From contig JBAIAC010000220.1 of NCBI GenBank assembly GCA_037349315.1, forward strand, positions 1-64,000: DNA of 64,000 nucleotides. The letters run 5' to 3'. This document shows positions 23,372 to 34,511 of this stretch, piece after piece (within the stretch, counting starts at the first letter, position 1; each line of letters starts with the position of its first letter). The notes below the pieces were generated by a model. The model had not been told where the DNA came from and ran no database searches. It saw only the letters and a program-made list of their open reading frames with translations. The translations under genes were made by a program, and so were the position numbers. This stretch comes from Chelydra serpentina. Taxonomy: Eukaryota > Chordata > Testudines > Chelydridae.

Positions 23372-24343
23372 GTGGGATACTGGGAAGAAGCACAAGTAGG
23401 TGAGTGCAAGAGGGGAGGGCTCCTGCCCCATACTGGGACAGCAGGACAATCGGTGAGTTACCTTAAATGCCTATACAGTAGAATACAGAGCCTGGACTTC
23501 AGAAAAGCAGGCTTTGACTCCCTCAGGGAACTGATGGGCAAGGTCCCCTGGGAGAATAACATGAGGGGGAAAGGAGTCGAGGAAAGCTGGCTGTATTTTA
23601 AAGAGTCCTTATTGAGGTTGCAGGAACAAACCATCCCGATGTGTAGAAAGAAAAGTAAATATGGCAGGCGACCAGCTTGGCTTAACAGTGAAATCCTTGC
23701 TCGTCTTAAACACAAAAAAGCAGCTTACAAGAAGTGGAAGATTGGACAAATGACCAGGGAGGAGTATAAAAATATTGTTCAGGCATGCAGGAGTGAAATT
23801 AGAAGGCCAAATCACACTTGGAGTTGCAGCTAGCCGGAGATGTTAGGAGTAACAAGAAGGGTTTCTTCAGGTATGTGAGCAACAAGAAGAAAATCAAGGA
23901 AAGTGTGGGCCCCTTGCTGAATGAGGGAGGGAACCTAGTGACAGAGGATGTGGAGAAAGCTAGTGTACTCAATGCTTTTTTTGCCTCTGTCTTCACAGAC
24001 AAGGTCAGCTCCCAGACAGCTGCACTCCGCAGCACGGTATGGGGAGGAGGTGACCAGCCCTCTGTGGCGAAAGAAGTAGTTCGGGACTATTTAGAAAAGC
24101 TGGACGAGCACAAGTCCATGGGGCCGGATGCACTGCATCCGAGGGTGCTAAAGGAGTTGGCCGATGTGATTGCAGAGCCATTGGCCATTATCTCTGACAA
24201 ATCATGGCAATCGGGGGAGGTTCTGGATGACTTCAAAAAAAGCTAATGTAGTGCCCATCTTTAAAAAAGGGAAGAAGGAAGATCCGGGGAACTACAGGCC
24301 AGTCAGTCTCACCTCAGTCCCTGGAAAAATCATGGAACAGGTC
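23372..24343 (+). pseudogene. CR1 ORF2, upstream fragment
   Basis: Reads through the connector between endonuclease and RT ([38 protein letters not shown]) in two frames: 23372-23833, then 23818-24246, then a third frame carrying [20 protein letters not shown], the start of the RT fingers. Frame changes near 23820 and 24235 make it nonfunctional. It stops at the LTR insertion. Confidence 0.88.
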
Positions 24344-25415
24344 TGTGACGTTATTGACAATAACTGGGACCATATAGAGCATGGTTGCGACAAAGGTCCT
24401 GTAGTGGCACCAAATCTTGTATAAAGGGGGTCAAATGAGGTGTCTAAGACCAGGTTATGCTTGGTTGGTGATGATTATGCCGTTTATATGTATGTATCAG
24501 TATTGTAGTGGAAGTTATGAATATTGGCTTTATACTGTCTGTCTGTATTGCAAACTGGGGCTGTGTCTCTGGGACCACAGACAAGCTGCCAGCTCTGCCA
24601 GGCCTGCTGGATGGCCCATTAAGAGCCATCAGCGATACAATGGACCCATTGAAAAAAGGCAGACACGCCTGTGACTCAGCAAATTATGCAGAGACTTGCC
24701 CATTGGACTCCAGACTCCATTTTGCTGTGATTTTCCACAGTAAGGACAAAGGTGTCCTTACACCTGGAAGAAACTATTAAAGGCAGCTGCCTCATCTCCA
24801 TTTGCTCTTCATTTCCTGCTTCTTACCTCTGGAGGAACCTTTCTACAAATGGAAGCTCTGAACAAAGGACTGAAGGACCCATCCCAGCTGGGGATATAAT
24901 CCAGAGATTTGATTTAAACCTGCAGTATTCCATCTCTGCAAGCCTGACCCAAGAACTTTGCCATTACTGTATGTAATTGATTCTTTTTAACCAATTCTAG
25001 CTCTCACCTATACCTTTTTCCTTTTATGAATAAACCTTTAGATTTTAGATTCTAAAGGATTGGCAACAGCGTGATTTGTGGGTAAGATTTAAGTTGTATA
25101 TTGACCTGGCTCTGAGGTTCGGTCCGCTGGGATCGGGAGAACCTATTTTCTTTTACTGGGGCATTGGTTTTCATGACCATTTGTCCCCATAACGAGTGGC
25201 TCTGGTGGTGGGACTGGGAAACTGGAGTGTCTAGGGGAATTGCTTGTGTGACTTGTGGTTAGCCAGTGAGGTAAAACCAAAGTCTCCTCTGTCTGGCTGG
25301 TTTGGTGCCTTAGAGGTGGAAAAACCCCAGCCTTGGGCTGTAGTTGCCCTGTTTGAAGCAATTTGTCCTGAACTGGCACTCTCAGTTGGGTCTTGCCAGA
25401 ACCAGCATCGTTACA
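24344..25415 (+). mobile_element. Solo LTR inserted in the CR1
   Basis: 1072-bp sequence starting TGTGACGTTATT and ending CATCGTTACA. It interrupts a CR1 motif that would otherwise read ACAGGTCCTCAAGG; GGTC occurs on both sides (24340-24343 and 25416-25419), a 4-bp target-site duplication. Inside are a TATTAAA-type promoter box (24776-24782) and an AATAAA signal (25029-25034). No internal region or second LTR is present, so it probably formed by LTR-LTR recombination. The family (endogenous retrovirus or Gypsy) cannot be told from the LTR alone; its terminus resembles that of the element at 36480. Confidence 0.85.
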
Positions 25416-26144
25416 GGTCCTCAAGGAATCAATTCTGAACCACTTAAAGGAGGGGAAAGTGATCAGGAACAGTCAGCATGGATTCACCAAGGGCAAGTCA
25501 TGCCTGACTAACCTAATTGCCTTCTATGATGAGATAACTGGCTCTGTGGATGAGGGGAAAGCAGTGGATGTGTTATTTCTTGACTTTAGCAAAGCTTTTG
25601 ATACAGTCTCCCACAGTGTTCTTGCCAGCAAGTTAAAGAAGTGTGGGCTGGATGAATGGACGGTAAGGTGGATAGAAAACTGGCTGGATGGTCGTGCTCA
25701 ACGGGTAGTGATCAATCGCTCCATTTCCAGTTTTAGACCCCACACTACAAGAAGGATGTGGATAAATTGGAAAGAGTCCAACGGAGGGCAACGAAAATGA
25801 TTAGGGGGTTGGAGCACATGACTTATGAGGAGATGCTGAGGGAACTGGGATTGTTTAGCCTGCAGAAGAGAAGAGTGAGGGGGGATTTGATAGCTGCTTT
25901 CAACTACCTAAAAGGGGGTTCCAAAGAGGATGGATCTAGACTGTTCTCAGTGGTAGAAGATGACAGAACAAGGAGTAATGGTCTCAAGTTGCAGAGGGGG
26001 AGGTTTAGGTTGGATATTAGGAAAAACTTTTTCACTAGTAGGGTGGTGAAGCACTGGAATGGGTTACCTAGGGAGGTGGTGGAATCTCCTTCCTTAGCGG
26101 TTTTTAAGGTCAGGCTTGACAAAGCCCTGGCTGGGATGATCTAG
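25416..26144 (+). pseudogene. CR1 ORF2, downstream fragment
   Basis: Resumes in the RT domain with QHGFTKGKSCLTNLIAFYD and the metal-binding motif A, VLFLDFSKAFDTV (25570-25610). After ARVVINRS-like sequence it jumps to the ORF2 C-terminus ([19 protein letters not shown], then [20 protein letters not shown]), ending near 26144. The catalytic YADD segment is missing, so no active RT is possible. Confidence 0.88.
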
Positions 26145-26240
26145 TTGGGGTTGGTCCTGCTTTGAGCAGGGGGTTGGACTAGATGAACTCCTGAGGTCCC
26201 TTCCAACCCTGAGATTCTATGATTCTATGATTCTATGGGG
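26145..26240 (+). repeat. CR1 3' UTR and octamer tail
   Basis: GGTTGGTCCTGCTTTGAGCA, then TTGGACTAGATGA and three ATTCTATG-type octamers. The same tail ends both SINEs in the window, as expected for SINEs that use CR1 machinery. Confidence 0.9.
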
Positions 26241-28718
26241 GTGAGGGTGAGGGTGTGGGTGAGGGTGCGGGTTAGTGCGAGGGTGGGTTTGGGGGTAGGG
26301 TGGGAGTGACGGTGAGGGTGAGGATGAGGGTGGGGGTGTGGGTTAGGGTGAGGGTGAGGGTGAGGTTTGGGGTGGGGGTGAGAGGGAGGGTGTGGGTGAG
26401 GGTGAGGTTAAGGGTGGGGGTGGGGGGAGGGTGATGGTGAGGGTGGGGGTGGGGGTAAAGGTGAGGGTGAGGTTGGGGGTGGGGGTGGGAGTCAGGGTGA
26501 GGGTGAGGCTTAGTGTGAGGGTGGGTTTGGGGGTGGGGTGGGAGTGACGGTGAGGGTGAGGTTGAGTGTTGGGGTTTGGGTGGGGGTTCGGGTGAGGGTG
26601 AGGGTGAGTGTTTGGGTGGGGTTGGGAGTCAGGGTAAGTGTGAGGGTGGGGTGGGGCTGGGTGTGAGGATGAGGGTGAGAGTGAGGGTGGGGGTGGCATT
26701 TAGGGTGAGGTTGAGGGTACGGGTGGGGGTGGGGGTAAGGGTGAGGGTGGGGGTGGGGCTGGGGGTGAGGTTGTGGGTGAGGGTGGGGGTGGAGGTGAGG
26801 GTGAGGTTGAGGGTAAGGGTAAGCGTGAGGGTCGTGGCGAGGGTGAGGGTCACGGTGGGGGTGGGTTTGAGAGTCAGGGTGAGGGTAGGGGTGGGGTGAG
26901 GGTGAGTGTGGGGTCCAGGGTGAGGGTGTAGGTGATGGTGGGGGTGAGAGTGAGGGTGAGGGTGGCCGTGGGGGGGGAGGGGGAGGTTGGGGGTGCGGTG
27001 AAGGTGAGGGTGAGGGTGTGGGTGTGGGTGAGGGATATGGTGAGGGTGGGTTTGGGGTTGGGGTGTGGGAGTGATGGTGAGGGTGAGGTTGAGGGTTGGG
27101 GTTGGGGTGGCGGTGAGTGTGAGGTTGTGGGTGAGGGTGGGGGTGGAGGTGAGGGTGAGGGTGGGGGTGGTGTAGAGGGTGAGGGTAAGGGTGAGGGTCG
27201 GGGCGAGAGTGAGGGTCAGGGTGGGGGTGGGGTGGGTTTGAGAGTGAGGGTGAGGGTAGGGGTGGGGTGAGGGTGAGGGTGGGGTTGGGGCTGGGGGTGA
27301 GGTTGTGGGTGAGGGTGGGGGTGGAGGTGAGGGTGAGGTTGAGGGTGAGGGTAAGGGTGAGGGTCGTGGCGAGGGTGAGGGTCAGGGTGGGGGTGGGGTG
27401 GGGGTGGGTTTGAGAGTCAGGGTGAGGGTAGGGGTGGGGTGAGGGTGAGTGTGGGGTCCAGGGTGAGGGTGTAGGTAATGGTGGGGGTGAGAGTGAGGGT
27501 GAGGGTGGCCGTGGGGGGGGGTGAGGTTGGGGGTGCGGTGAAGGTGAGGGTGAGGGTGAGGTTGTGGGTGAGGGTGTGGGATATGGTGAGGGTGGGTTTG
27601 GGGTTGGTGTGTGGGAGTGATGGTGAGGGTGAGGTTGAGGGTTGGGGTGGGGTGGTGGTGAGGGTGAGGGTTTGGGTGGGGTGAGGTTGAGTGTGTGGGT
27701 GGGGTTGGGAGTGAGGGTGAGGTGAGGGTGGGGGTGGGGCTGGGTGTGAGGGTGAGCGTGAGGGTGAGGGTAGGGGTGGGGGTGAAGTTGAGGGTAAGGG
27801 TGGGTGTGGGGATTAGGGTGAAGGTGGGTGTGAGGGTGAGGGTGAGGGTGTGGGTGGGGGTGAGGGTGGGGGTGGGGGTGAGTGAGGGTGAGGGTGAGTG
27901 TGAGATTGAGGGTGGGTGTGGGGGTGGGGGGTGAGGGTGAGGCTGAGGGTGGGTGTGGCGGTGGGGGTGAGGGTGAGTGTGAAGGTGATGGTAGGGGTGG
28001 GTGTGGGATGAGGGTGAGGGTTAGGGTTAGGGTGAGTGTGAGGTTGGGGGTAGGGGGCGAGGTTGAGGGTAAGGGTGAGGGTGATTGCGGGGGTGGATGT
28101 GAGGGTGAGGGTGAGTGTTGGGGTGGGGGTGAGGGTGAGGGTGAGCGTGGGGTTTGTGGTGCTGGTGAGGGTGAGGGTGAATGTGGGAGTGTGGGTGAGG
28201 GTGAGGGTGAGGGTGAGGGTGGGGGTGAGGGTGAGGGTGGGGATGTGGGTGTGGGTGGGGGGCTGACGGTGAGGGTGAGTGTTGGTGTGGGGGTGGGGGT
28301 GGAAGTGAGGGAGAGGATGGGTGAGAGGGTGCGCATGGGGGTGGGGGTTAGGGTGAGGGTGACGGTGAGGTTGGGGGTGGGGGTCACGGTGAGTGTGTGG
28401 GTGGGGGTCGGAGTGATGGTGAGGGTGAGGGTGCGGATGAGGATGAGGAGTGGGGGTGGGGTTAGGGTGAGCGTGGGTGTGGGGTATTGTGGTTAGGGTG
28501 AGGGTGAGGGTGAGGGTTGGGTTGGGGATTTTGGTGAGGGTGACGGTGAGGGTGGGGGTGGGGGTGAGGGTGGGGGGGTGGTTTAGGGAGGGGTCGGAGT
28601 GAGGGTGAGGGTGGGGGTGAGGGTGAGGGTGAGTGTTGGGGTGGGGGTGAGGGTGAGCGTGATGTTGAGGCTGGGTGTGGGGGTGTGGGGGAGGGTGGGG
28701 GAGGGGGGAGTGTGAGCG
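26241..28718 (+). repeat. Hexamer array, G-rich, with a 543-bp tandem duplication
   Basis: GGGTGA-type array to the left of copy B. GGTCCAGGGTGAGGGTGTAG occurs at 26912 and 27455, and surrounding modules (GGTGGCCGTGGGGG, GGGATATGGTGAGG) repeat with it, giving a direct repeat of 543 bp. The right end (27880-28718) is the counterpart of 1-845. Two TTAGGG units at 28021-28032. Confidence 0.93.
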
Positions 28719-29153
28719 TGTCACGGAGTGTGGGGGAGTCAGGTCCTACACCCCTCTTCCCAGGATTCAATGTGACTCTCAGCCAGCCAGTAGAACAGAT
28801 GGTTTATTTGGGTTGTCAGGAAAGAGTCCAAACAGAGCTTGTAAGTATAACCAGGACCCCTCAGCTGGGGCCTTCTGGGGGGCAGGGAGCTTAGACCCCG
28901 GCTCTGGGGCTCCCTGCGTTTCACCACCCAGCTCCAAACTGACAAAAAAACAGCCAAACGTCCAGCAGGCTCTTCCCCTCCCCCGGGGTCCCTCCTCTCG
29001 CCTTTTACCATTCTCCCAGCCAAAGGTGTCACCTCCCAACCCCCGTCCTGGCTCATGTTACAGCCTCAGGTAAAGTCTCGCATTTCCGATGCAGCCTTTC
29101 CCAATGCAGCCAGCCTCCCAGGTCAAATCCATCTCGCTCCCTACTCCGTCACA
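28719..29153 (-). repeat. LTR of copy B (3' LTR in element sense)
   Basis: 435 bp, TGTCACGG to CCGTCACA. Only a few differences from the left LTR of copy A (for example CAGATGG for CAGAAGG). AATAAA on the minus strand. Confidence 0.9.
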
Positions 29154-29186
29154 TCCCTCTTCGAGACTGTACTGAGCGGGGTCCCT

Positions 29187-30720
29187 CTAACCAGTGGCCT
29201 GGGGACGTTCAGGGCCCCCTCTCCCGGACAACGCATCCGCTATCAGGTTGGCACTTCCTTTCACATGGACCACGTCCATGTCGTAATCCTGCAGGAGCTT
29301 AGCGTTGGCCCCTTTCATCTGGTGTAGCCAGGTCAGGGACGAGTGGTCGGTGTACACGGTGAAGTGTCGCCCAAATAGATATGGCTCGAGTTTCTTGAGG
29401 GCCCACACCATGGCCAGGCATTCCTTCTCGATGGCCTCATAATTCTGCTCTCGGGGTAGCAGCTTCTTGCTTAAATACACGATGGGGTGTCTCTGCCCCG
29501 TTTCATCCTCCTGCATTAACACCGCCCCCAGTCCCATGTCTGAGGCGTCGGTGAACACCAGAAAGGGCTTGTCAAAGTCTGGGTTTGCCAGAACCGGGCC
29601 CCTGATCAAAGCCTCCTTCAGTGCACAGAGAGCCCTCTGGCACTCCTCGGTCCAGACCACCTTGTCTGGCTTCCCCTTCTTACATAGCTCAGTGATGGGG
29701 GTGGCTATGGCGCTAAAGTGGAGCACAAATCTTCGATAGTACCCCGCCATCCCAATAAAGGCCTGGACCTGCTTTTTAGTTTGGGGAGCGGGCCAGTCCC
29801 GGATCACCTCCACCTTGGCTGGTTCTGGCTTTAGGCGGCCGCTCCCCACCCGGTGGCCCAGGTAGGACACTTCAGCCATCCCCACCTTGCACTTCTCCAC
29901 TTTTATGGTCAGCCCAGCCTCCCAGAGTCGGTCCAGCACTTGTTTAACTTGGGACACCTGGTCCTCCCAGGTCTGGCTAAAGACACAGATATCATCGATA
30001 TACGCCACAGCGAAACTCTCCATCCCCTTCAGTAGCCGATCCACCAGGCGCTGGAAGGTGGCTGGCGCTCCCTTGAGGCCGAAAGGCAGGGTCAGGAATT
30101 CGTAGAGCCCCAGAGGGGTAATGAAGGCAGATTTCACCCGGGCATCTGCATCCAGTGGCTCTTGCCAGTAGCCCTTTGTAAAATCCATGGTGGTAAGGTA
30201 CCGAGCCCCTCCCAGCTTGTCTAGGAGCTCGTCCGGCCGGGGCATGGGGTAGGCATCAGATACAGTGATGGTATTGAGCTTCCGATAGTCCACACAGAAC
30301 CGGATCAACCCATCCCTTTTGGGGACCAGCACCACTGGGGAGGCCCAAGGGCTGGATGACGGCTGGATCACCCCCAAAGCCAGCATGTCCTTGACCTCTC
30401 TTTCCAGGTCCCGAGCTGTCTTCCCTGTGACTCAGAACGGGGAGCATCTTATAGGTTGGTGCGCTCCTGTCTGCACCCAGTGGACGGTCAGATTAGTGCA
30501 TCCAGGCTGGTTGGAAAACAGCTGCCGGTACAGATGCAGCACCCCTCTGATCTCAGCTTGCTGGGCAGGGGTTAGCTGATCAGAGAGGGGGACCGTTTCT
30601 GAGGAGGAGCCAGCTCCTGTCTCAGGGAATAGATCTACTAGAGGGTCACTTCCCTGCTCCTCCCAATGTCCACACACGGCCAACACCACATTGCCCCTGT
30701 CATAATATGGCTTCATCATA
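29187..30720 (-). pseudogene. pol: Reverse transcriptase-RNase H, copy B
   Basis: A 399-codon open stretch (30386 down to 29187) covers RT from PSSSPWASPVVLVPKRDG through YIDD (29991-30002) to complete RNase H: FTDASDMGLGAVL, YEAIEKECLAMVWAL and YTDHSSLTWL supply the acidic active-site residues. It ends at a TAG 33 bp before the LTR. The RT N-terminus (PLSDQLTPAQQAEIRGVL) lies upstream in the same frame beyond a TGA at 30429-30431 shared with copy A, where copy C has an Arg codon. Were that stop suppressed, RT would be largely intact. Confidence 0.9.
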
Positions 30721-32190
30721 TTGACATGGTACACCCGGCAGTGGTGTGCCCGGTTAGACAGCTCCACCACATAATTTACCTCATTTAGCTGCTTGACAAC
30801 CTTGAAAGGGCCTTCCCAAGTGGCCTGCAGCTTGTTTTTCCTCACGGGGATGAGAACCATCACCTGATCCCCGGTGGCGTAGTCGCGGGCCAGTGCCGTG
30901 CAGTCGTACCAGACCTTTTGCTTCTTCTGGGCTCTGGCCAGATTTCCCTTGGCCAGGCCCATGAGCTCAGTAAGTCTCTCTCGGAAGGTCAGGACATACT
31001 CCACCACTGACTCTCCCTCGGGGGCAGCCTCCCCCTCCATTCGTCTCTCATCAGGTCCAGGGGCCCCCTCACCCTCCTGCCGTATAACAGTTCAAAGGGC
31101 GAGTATCCGGTAGACTCCTGGGGCACTTCCCTGTACGTTAAAAGTAGGTGCGGTAGGTACTTGTCCCAGTCCTGTGGGTGCTGGTTCAAAAAGATTTCAG
31201 CATCATCTTTAGCATCCCATTGAACCTCTCCACCAGCCCATTGGGCTGGGGATGATATGCTGAGGCCCAGCTGTGCCGAACCCCATATTTCTCCCACAAG
31301 CACCGGAGCAGGGCCGACATGAAGTTGGACCCTTGGTCTGTCAGGACGTCCTTGGGGAACCCCACTCGGCTGAAAATGGTCAGCAGCGCATCTGCCACGG
31401 TGTCTGCTTCAATGGAGGATAAGGGCACCGCCTCGGGGTAGCGGGTGGCAAAATCTACCACCACCAGAATGTATTTCTTCCCCGACTGAGTTGTCTTGCT
31501 GAGAGGCCCCACTATGTCCATAGCCACCTTCTGGAAGGGCTCCTGTATGATGGGCAAAGGCCTCAAAGCCGCTTTCCGCTTGTCCCGAGCCTTCCCCACC
31601 CGCTGGCAAGGGTCACAGGACCGGCAGTACTGATGGACAGTTGTAAAGACCCCAGGCCAGTAAAAGTTCTGTAGCAGCCTCTGCCTGGTGCGCCGGATCC
31701 CCTGGTGCCCTGCGAGAGGGATGTCATGGGCCAGGTACAGTAGCTTGCAGCGATACTTCTGGGGGACCATCAGCTGCCTCCTGATCCCCCATGTCTCCTT
31801 CTCACCGGGGGGAGCCCATTCCCGGTACAGGAACCCCTTCTCCCAGAGGAACCTCTCCTGGCAACCTCTCCACATGGTCTGCACCTCCCTGCGGTCGGCC
31901 AGGTCCCTGAGCTTCCGCAAGGAGGGATCTCTCTGTAACTCGGCCTGGACCTCAACCGCTGGGGAAGGGATAGGAGCCTGCTCCCATGCGATGTCTGTGT
32001 CTGAGGCTGCAGCCTCTCTGCCCCTGGTCCTGGGGAACTCCCTCCCCACTGGGGCAGGGTCCTGCGCCCTGTGCGAGGCACCCTCTCCGAGGCCCGGGCG
32101 TAGCGCCCCTTGCCGGCTCTGGCTACGGGTCACAACCACGGTGTCCCGGAATTCATTGGGCCAGTCTTCTAGGTCCCCCCCCATCAGTAC
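30721..32190 (-). pseudogene. pol: Integrase, copy B
   Basis: Long frame 32430-31186 contains a charged linker, the HHCC module with both histidines (AHDIPLAGHQGIRRT, then CRSCDPC) and the D,D,E core (MDIVGP, LTDQGSNF, NGLVERFNG). A one-base change near 31190 (KSF then out of frame) and the frame change near 31035 shared by all three copies separate the C-terminal GPF/Y module (30432-31040, WEGPFKVV, MMKPYYDR). Integrase is followed by RT in the minus-strand direction. Confidence 0.9.
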
Positions 32191-32459
32191 CTCAGTGGGC
32201 AAATGCTGGTGCACCCCTATCTCCTTGGGGCCCTCCTTGGCCCCCCATTTCAGGTGTACCCTCGCCACGGATACCTTGAACAGGGTCCGCCCACCCCTGT
32301 TAGGGTCAGGTAGGTGTTGGGTACCACCCGCTCTGGGGCCACCACCTCGGGCCGGGCCAGCGTCACCTCCGCGCCCGTATCCCAGTATCCAGTGACCTTC
32401 CTCCCATCTATCTCCAGGGGAACAAGGCACTCTCTCCGGAGGGACAGCCCCGCACCCAC
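32191..32459 (-). pseudogene. Aspartic protease, copy B
   Basis: GYWDTGAEVTLARP retropepsin motif in the frame starting at 32459, one base shifted (+1) from the end of gag. A one-base loss near 32288 (TTGAACAGGGTCCGCC, copy C has TCCCGCC) moves the rest into another frame, which continues into integrase. Confidence 0.87.
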
Positions 32460-32460
32460 C

Positions 32461-33907
32461 CTATAAACCGAGAACCCTGAGTCCGGAGCACCCAGCCCCG
32501 CTCCTCTGGGCTTTCGGCCCCTCGTCCAGCTGGGTCCCTACCCAGTTAACCCGGTGTGGGTTTGGTCTACTCAGTCTGTCTCTGATCTTGGGGCACTGGG
32601 ACCGTAAGTGGCTCCTCTGGCCGCAGTGATAGCAGCTCATGTCCCGTTGGTCCCCTCGAACAGGTCGGTTGGTTCTGATGTCGGAGGTTCCCCTCGGGAG
32701 GGGGTACTCCTTATTTCCCCTTTGGGAGGTCCCATGGTGACTCTCTTGCTGCCTCAGGGTGGGCCTGCTCCTTTGGAATTCCTCCCTGCCACCCCTTGAC
32801 CGACTGTTCACAAACTCGTCGGCCAGCCGCCCTGCGTGCTGTGGGCTCCCTGGATTTTTGTCCATCAACCATAGCTTCAGGTCTGATGGGCACTGTTCAT
32901 ACAGCTGTTCCAGTATGAATAGTTCGAGCATGCCCTCCATAGTTTGGGCACCAGCGGTCCACTTGCGGGCATATCCATGTATCCGGTTGGCCAGTTGTAG
33001 GTACGTGATCTCAGGGGTTTTTCGCTGATCCCGGAATCTTTGAAGGTACATCTCGGGAGTCAGCCCAAGCTCGCAGAGCAGGGCCTTTTTGAACAGTTCA
33101 TAGTCCCCAGTCTCCGTCTCTTTCATTCGGCCGTACATGTCCAGGCCTGCAGGGTCTAGTAAGGGGGTGAGATACTGGATCTTGTCTGCAGGGTCAACCG
33201 TGGGCAACCTGCAGGCATTCTCAAAGGCCGTCAGGAAGCTGTCTATGTCTTCCCCTTCCTTACGCCGGGCCAGGAAGTTACAATCAAACTTCCCTGTAGT
33301 CTTGGGTCCCCCCTCACTCACCGCAGCCGGGGCCTCACTGCTCCTCAGTCTGGCCAGCTCCAGCTCATGCTGGCGTTGTTTCTCCTCATGCTGGCGTTGT
33401 TTCTCCTTCTCTTGCACCTCATGCTGATGCTGCTTTTCGCGATCCTCCAGCTTCTTCATTTTCATCTCCCAAACCAGCCGCCTCCACTGCTGGGATGGGG
33501 AGCTCCTCCGGGAAGATCCCCTGCTGGCCGCTGGGTCAGGTGCCCTCGGTATTTGCTGGGCTTTCCCCAACCTCTCCCCTGTGCAGAGGCGAGAGGGGTC
33601 TTGGGATGTCCTCGGCAGCAGTCTGACCCCTCCCAGCCAGGTCAGGCCCTGGGGCGCATGCTGCGTCTGTCGGGCGGCTTCCCCCAGGGACAGGGATCGG
33701 GTCATCCAAGCGATCCTTCTCCTCCAGCTGCGCAATCAGCTGGTCTTTGGTGGACTTCCCAACGCACAGCCCCCTCTGCCTGCACAGCTCCACCAGGTCA
33801 TTCTTATGGCGCTTAGCATACATCTTCCGGTTGGCCACTCTCAGGCCTGTACGGTCTTGACCCCCACGGCTTCCAGGAGGAACCCCTAGTGTTCCATCCC
33901 TTCTCAC
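32461..33907 (-). pseudogene. gag: Gag, copy B
   Basis: Two overlapping frames. 33907-33536 holds a SAP-like N-terminal module (MYAKRHKNDLVELCRQRGL, GKSTKDQLIAQLEE). A one-base loss near 33690 separates it from the main 424-codon frame 33735-32461: coiled coil (KMKKLEDREKQHQHEVQEKE, about residues 95-145), capsid N-terminal part (FDCNFLARRKEGEDIDSFL, about 155-235), SCAN-like capsid C-terminal part (about 240-320, LQLANRIHGYARKW, LLELFILEQLYEQCP, LKLWLMDKNPGSPQ), and one zinc knuckle (CYHCGQRSHLRSQC, 32592-32635). Gag would form the particle shell and package RNA. This is the copy without the 17-bp deletion seen in A and C. Confidence 0.9.
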
Positions 33908-34058
33908 TGGTCACACCCCTCAGGGTTAAGCGTAACTAATCCGCCCCCCGAAACCGCTTCTCTCTGCCTCTTCAGCAACCTGATCCCTGTCAATCCCCCT
34001 TCGTTGTACTGCTCTCCAGTCACTTACTGCAGGAAGTGCCGTTCATGGGGTGCAGAAG

Positions 34059-34076
34059 ATCCCACCTCTGCCACCA
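34059..34076 (-). other. Primer-binding site, copy B
   Basis: Minus strand reads TGGTGGCAGAGGTGGGAT two bases after the 5' LTR. It fits the 3' end of tRNA-Leu (AAG/TAG isoacceptor, complement TGGTGGCAGCGGTGGGAT as recalled) with one mismatch. The next base differs as well. Confidence 0.65.
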
Positions 34077-34078
34077 GT

Positions 34079-34511
34079 TGTAACGGAGTGGGCGAATCAG
34101 GTCCTGGACCCCTCTTCCCGGGGTTCAATGTGACTCTCAGCCAGCCAGTAGAACAGAAGGTTTATTAGGGTTGTGAGGAAAGAGTCCAAACAGAGCTTGT
34201 AACTATGACCAGGACCCCTCAGATGGGGCCTTCTGGGGGGCAGGGAGCTTAGACCCCGGCTCTGGGGCTCCCTGCTTTTCACCACGCAGCTCCAAACTGA
34301 AAAAAAAACAGCCAAACGTCCAGCAGGCTCTTCCCCTCCCCCGGGGCCGCTCCTCTCGCCTTTTACCATTCTCCCAGCCAAAGGTGTCACCTCCCAACCC
34401 CCGTCCTGGCTCATGTTACAGCCTCAGGTAAAGTCTCGCATTCCCGATGCAGACTTTTCCAATGCAGCCAGCCTCCCAGGTCAAATCCATCTCGCTCTCT
34501 ACTCCGTGACA
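34079..34511 (-). repeat. LTR of copy B (5' LTR in element sense)
   Basis: 433 bp, starting TGTAACGG (one change from TGTCACGG) and ending CCGTGACA. Carries TTTATTAGGG (AATAAA on minus). It differs from its partner LTR at diagnostic sites in the same way copy A's pair does. Confidence 0.9.

Larger units (their letters stand above)
23336..26240 (+). mobile_element. CR1 LINE, 5'-truncated, split by a solo LTR
   Basis: Non-LTR retrotransposon of the CR1 family on the plus strand. It begins inside ORF2 (linker between endonuclease and reverse transcriptase), is interrupted by an LTR at 24344-25415, resumes at 25416, and has an internal deletion near 25735-25750 removing the YADD part of reverse transcriptase. 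The 3' end has the CR1 signature TGAGGTCCCTTCCAACCCT followed by ATTCTATG octamers (26213-26237), and then the hexamer array resumes. Confidence 0.93.
28719..34511 (-). mobile_element. Ty3/Gypsy (Gmr1-like) retrotransposon, copy B
   Basis: Best-preserved full-length copy, minus strand, two LTRs (28719-29153, 34079-34511). Domain order is gag, protease, integrase, RT, RNase H. Flanking bases are gagcg on the left and gaggg on the right, as for copy A, and about 20 bases of the left flank are identical to copy A, so the pair arose by duplication of the locus. It keeps a long gag frame (32461-33735), the second zinc His of integrase, and an open RT-RNase H frame (29187-30386), but has frameshifts in gag N-terminus, protease and integrase tail. 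Confidence 0.93.

Noticed and set aside
26510..28387. A 625-codon open frame on minus, rich in His-Pro and Ser-Pro
   Set aside because: The reverse strand of GGGTGA repeats gives Ser-Pro, His-Pro and Thr-Leu dipeptides in its three frames, without stops. No start context, domain or conservation beyond the repeat itself.
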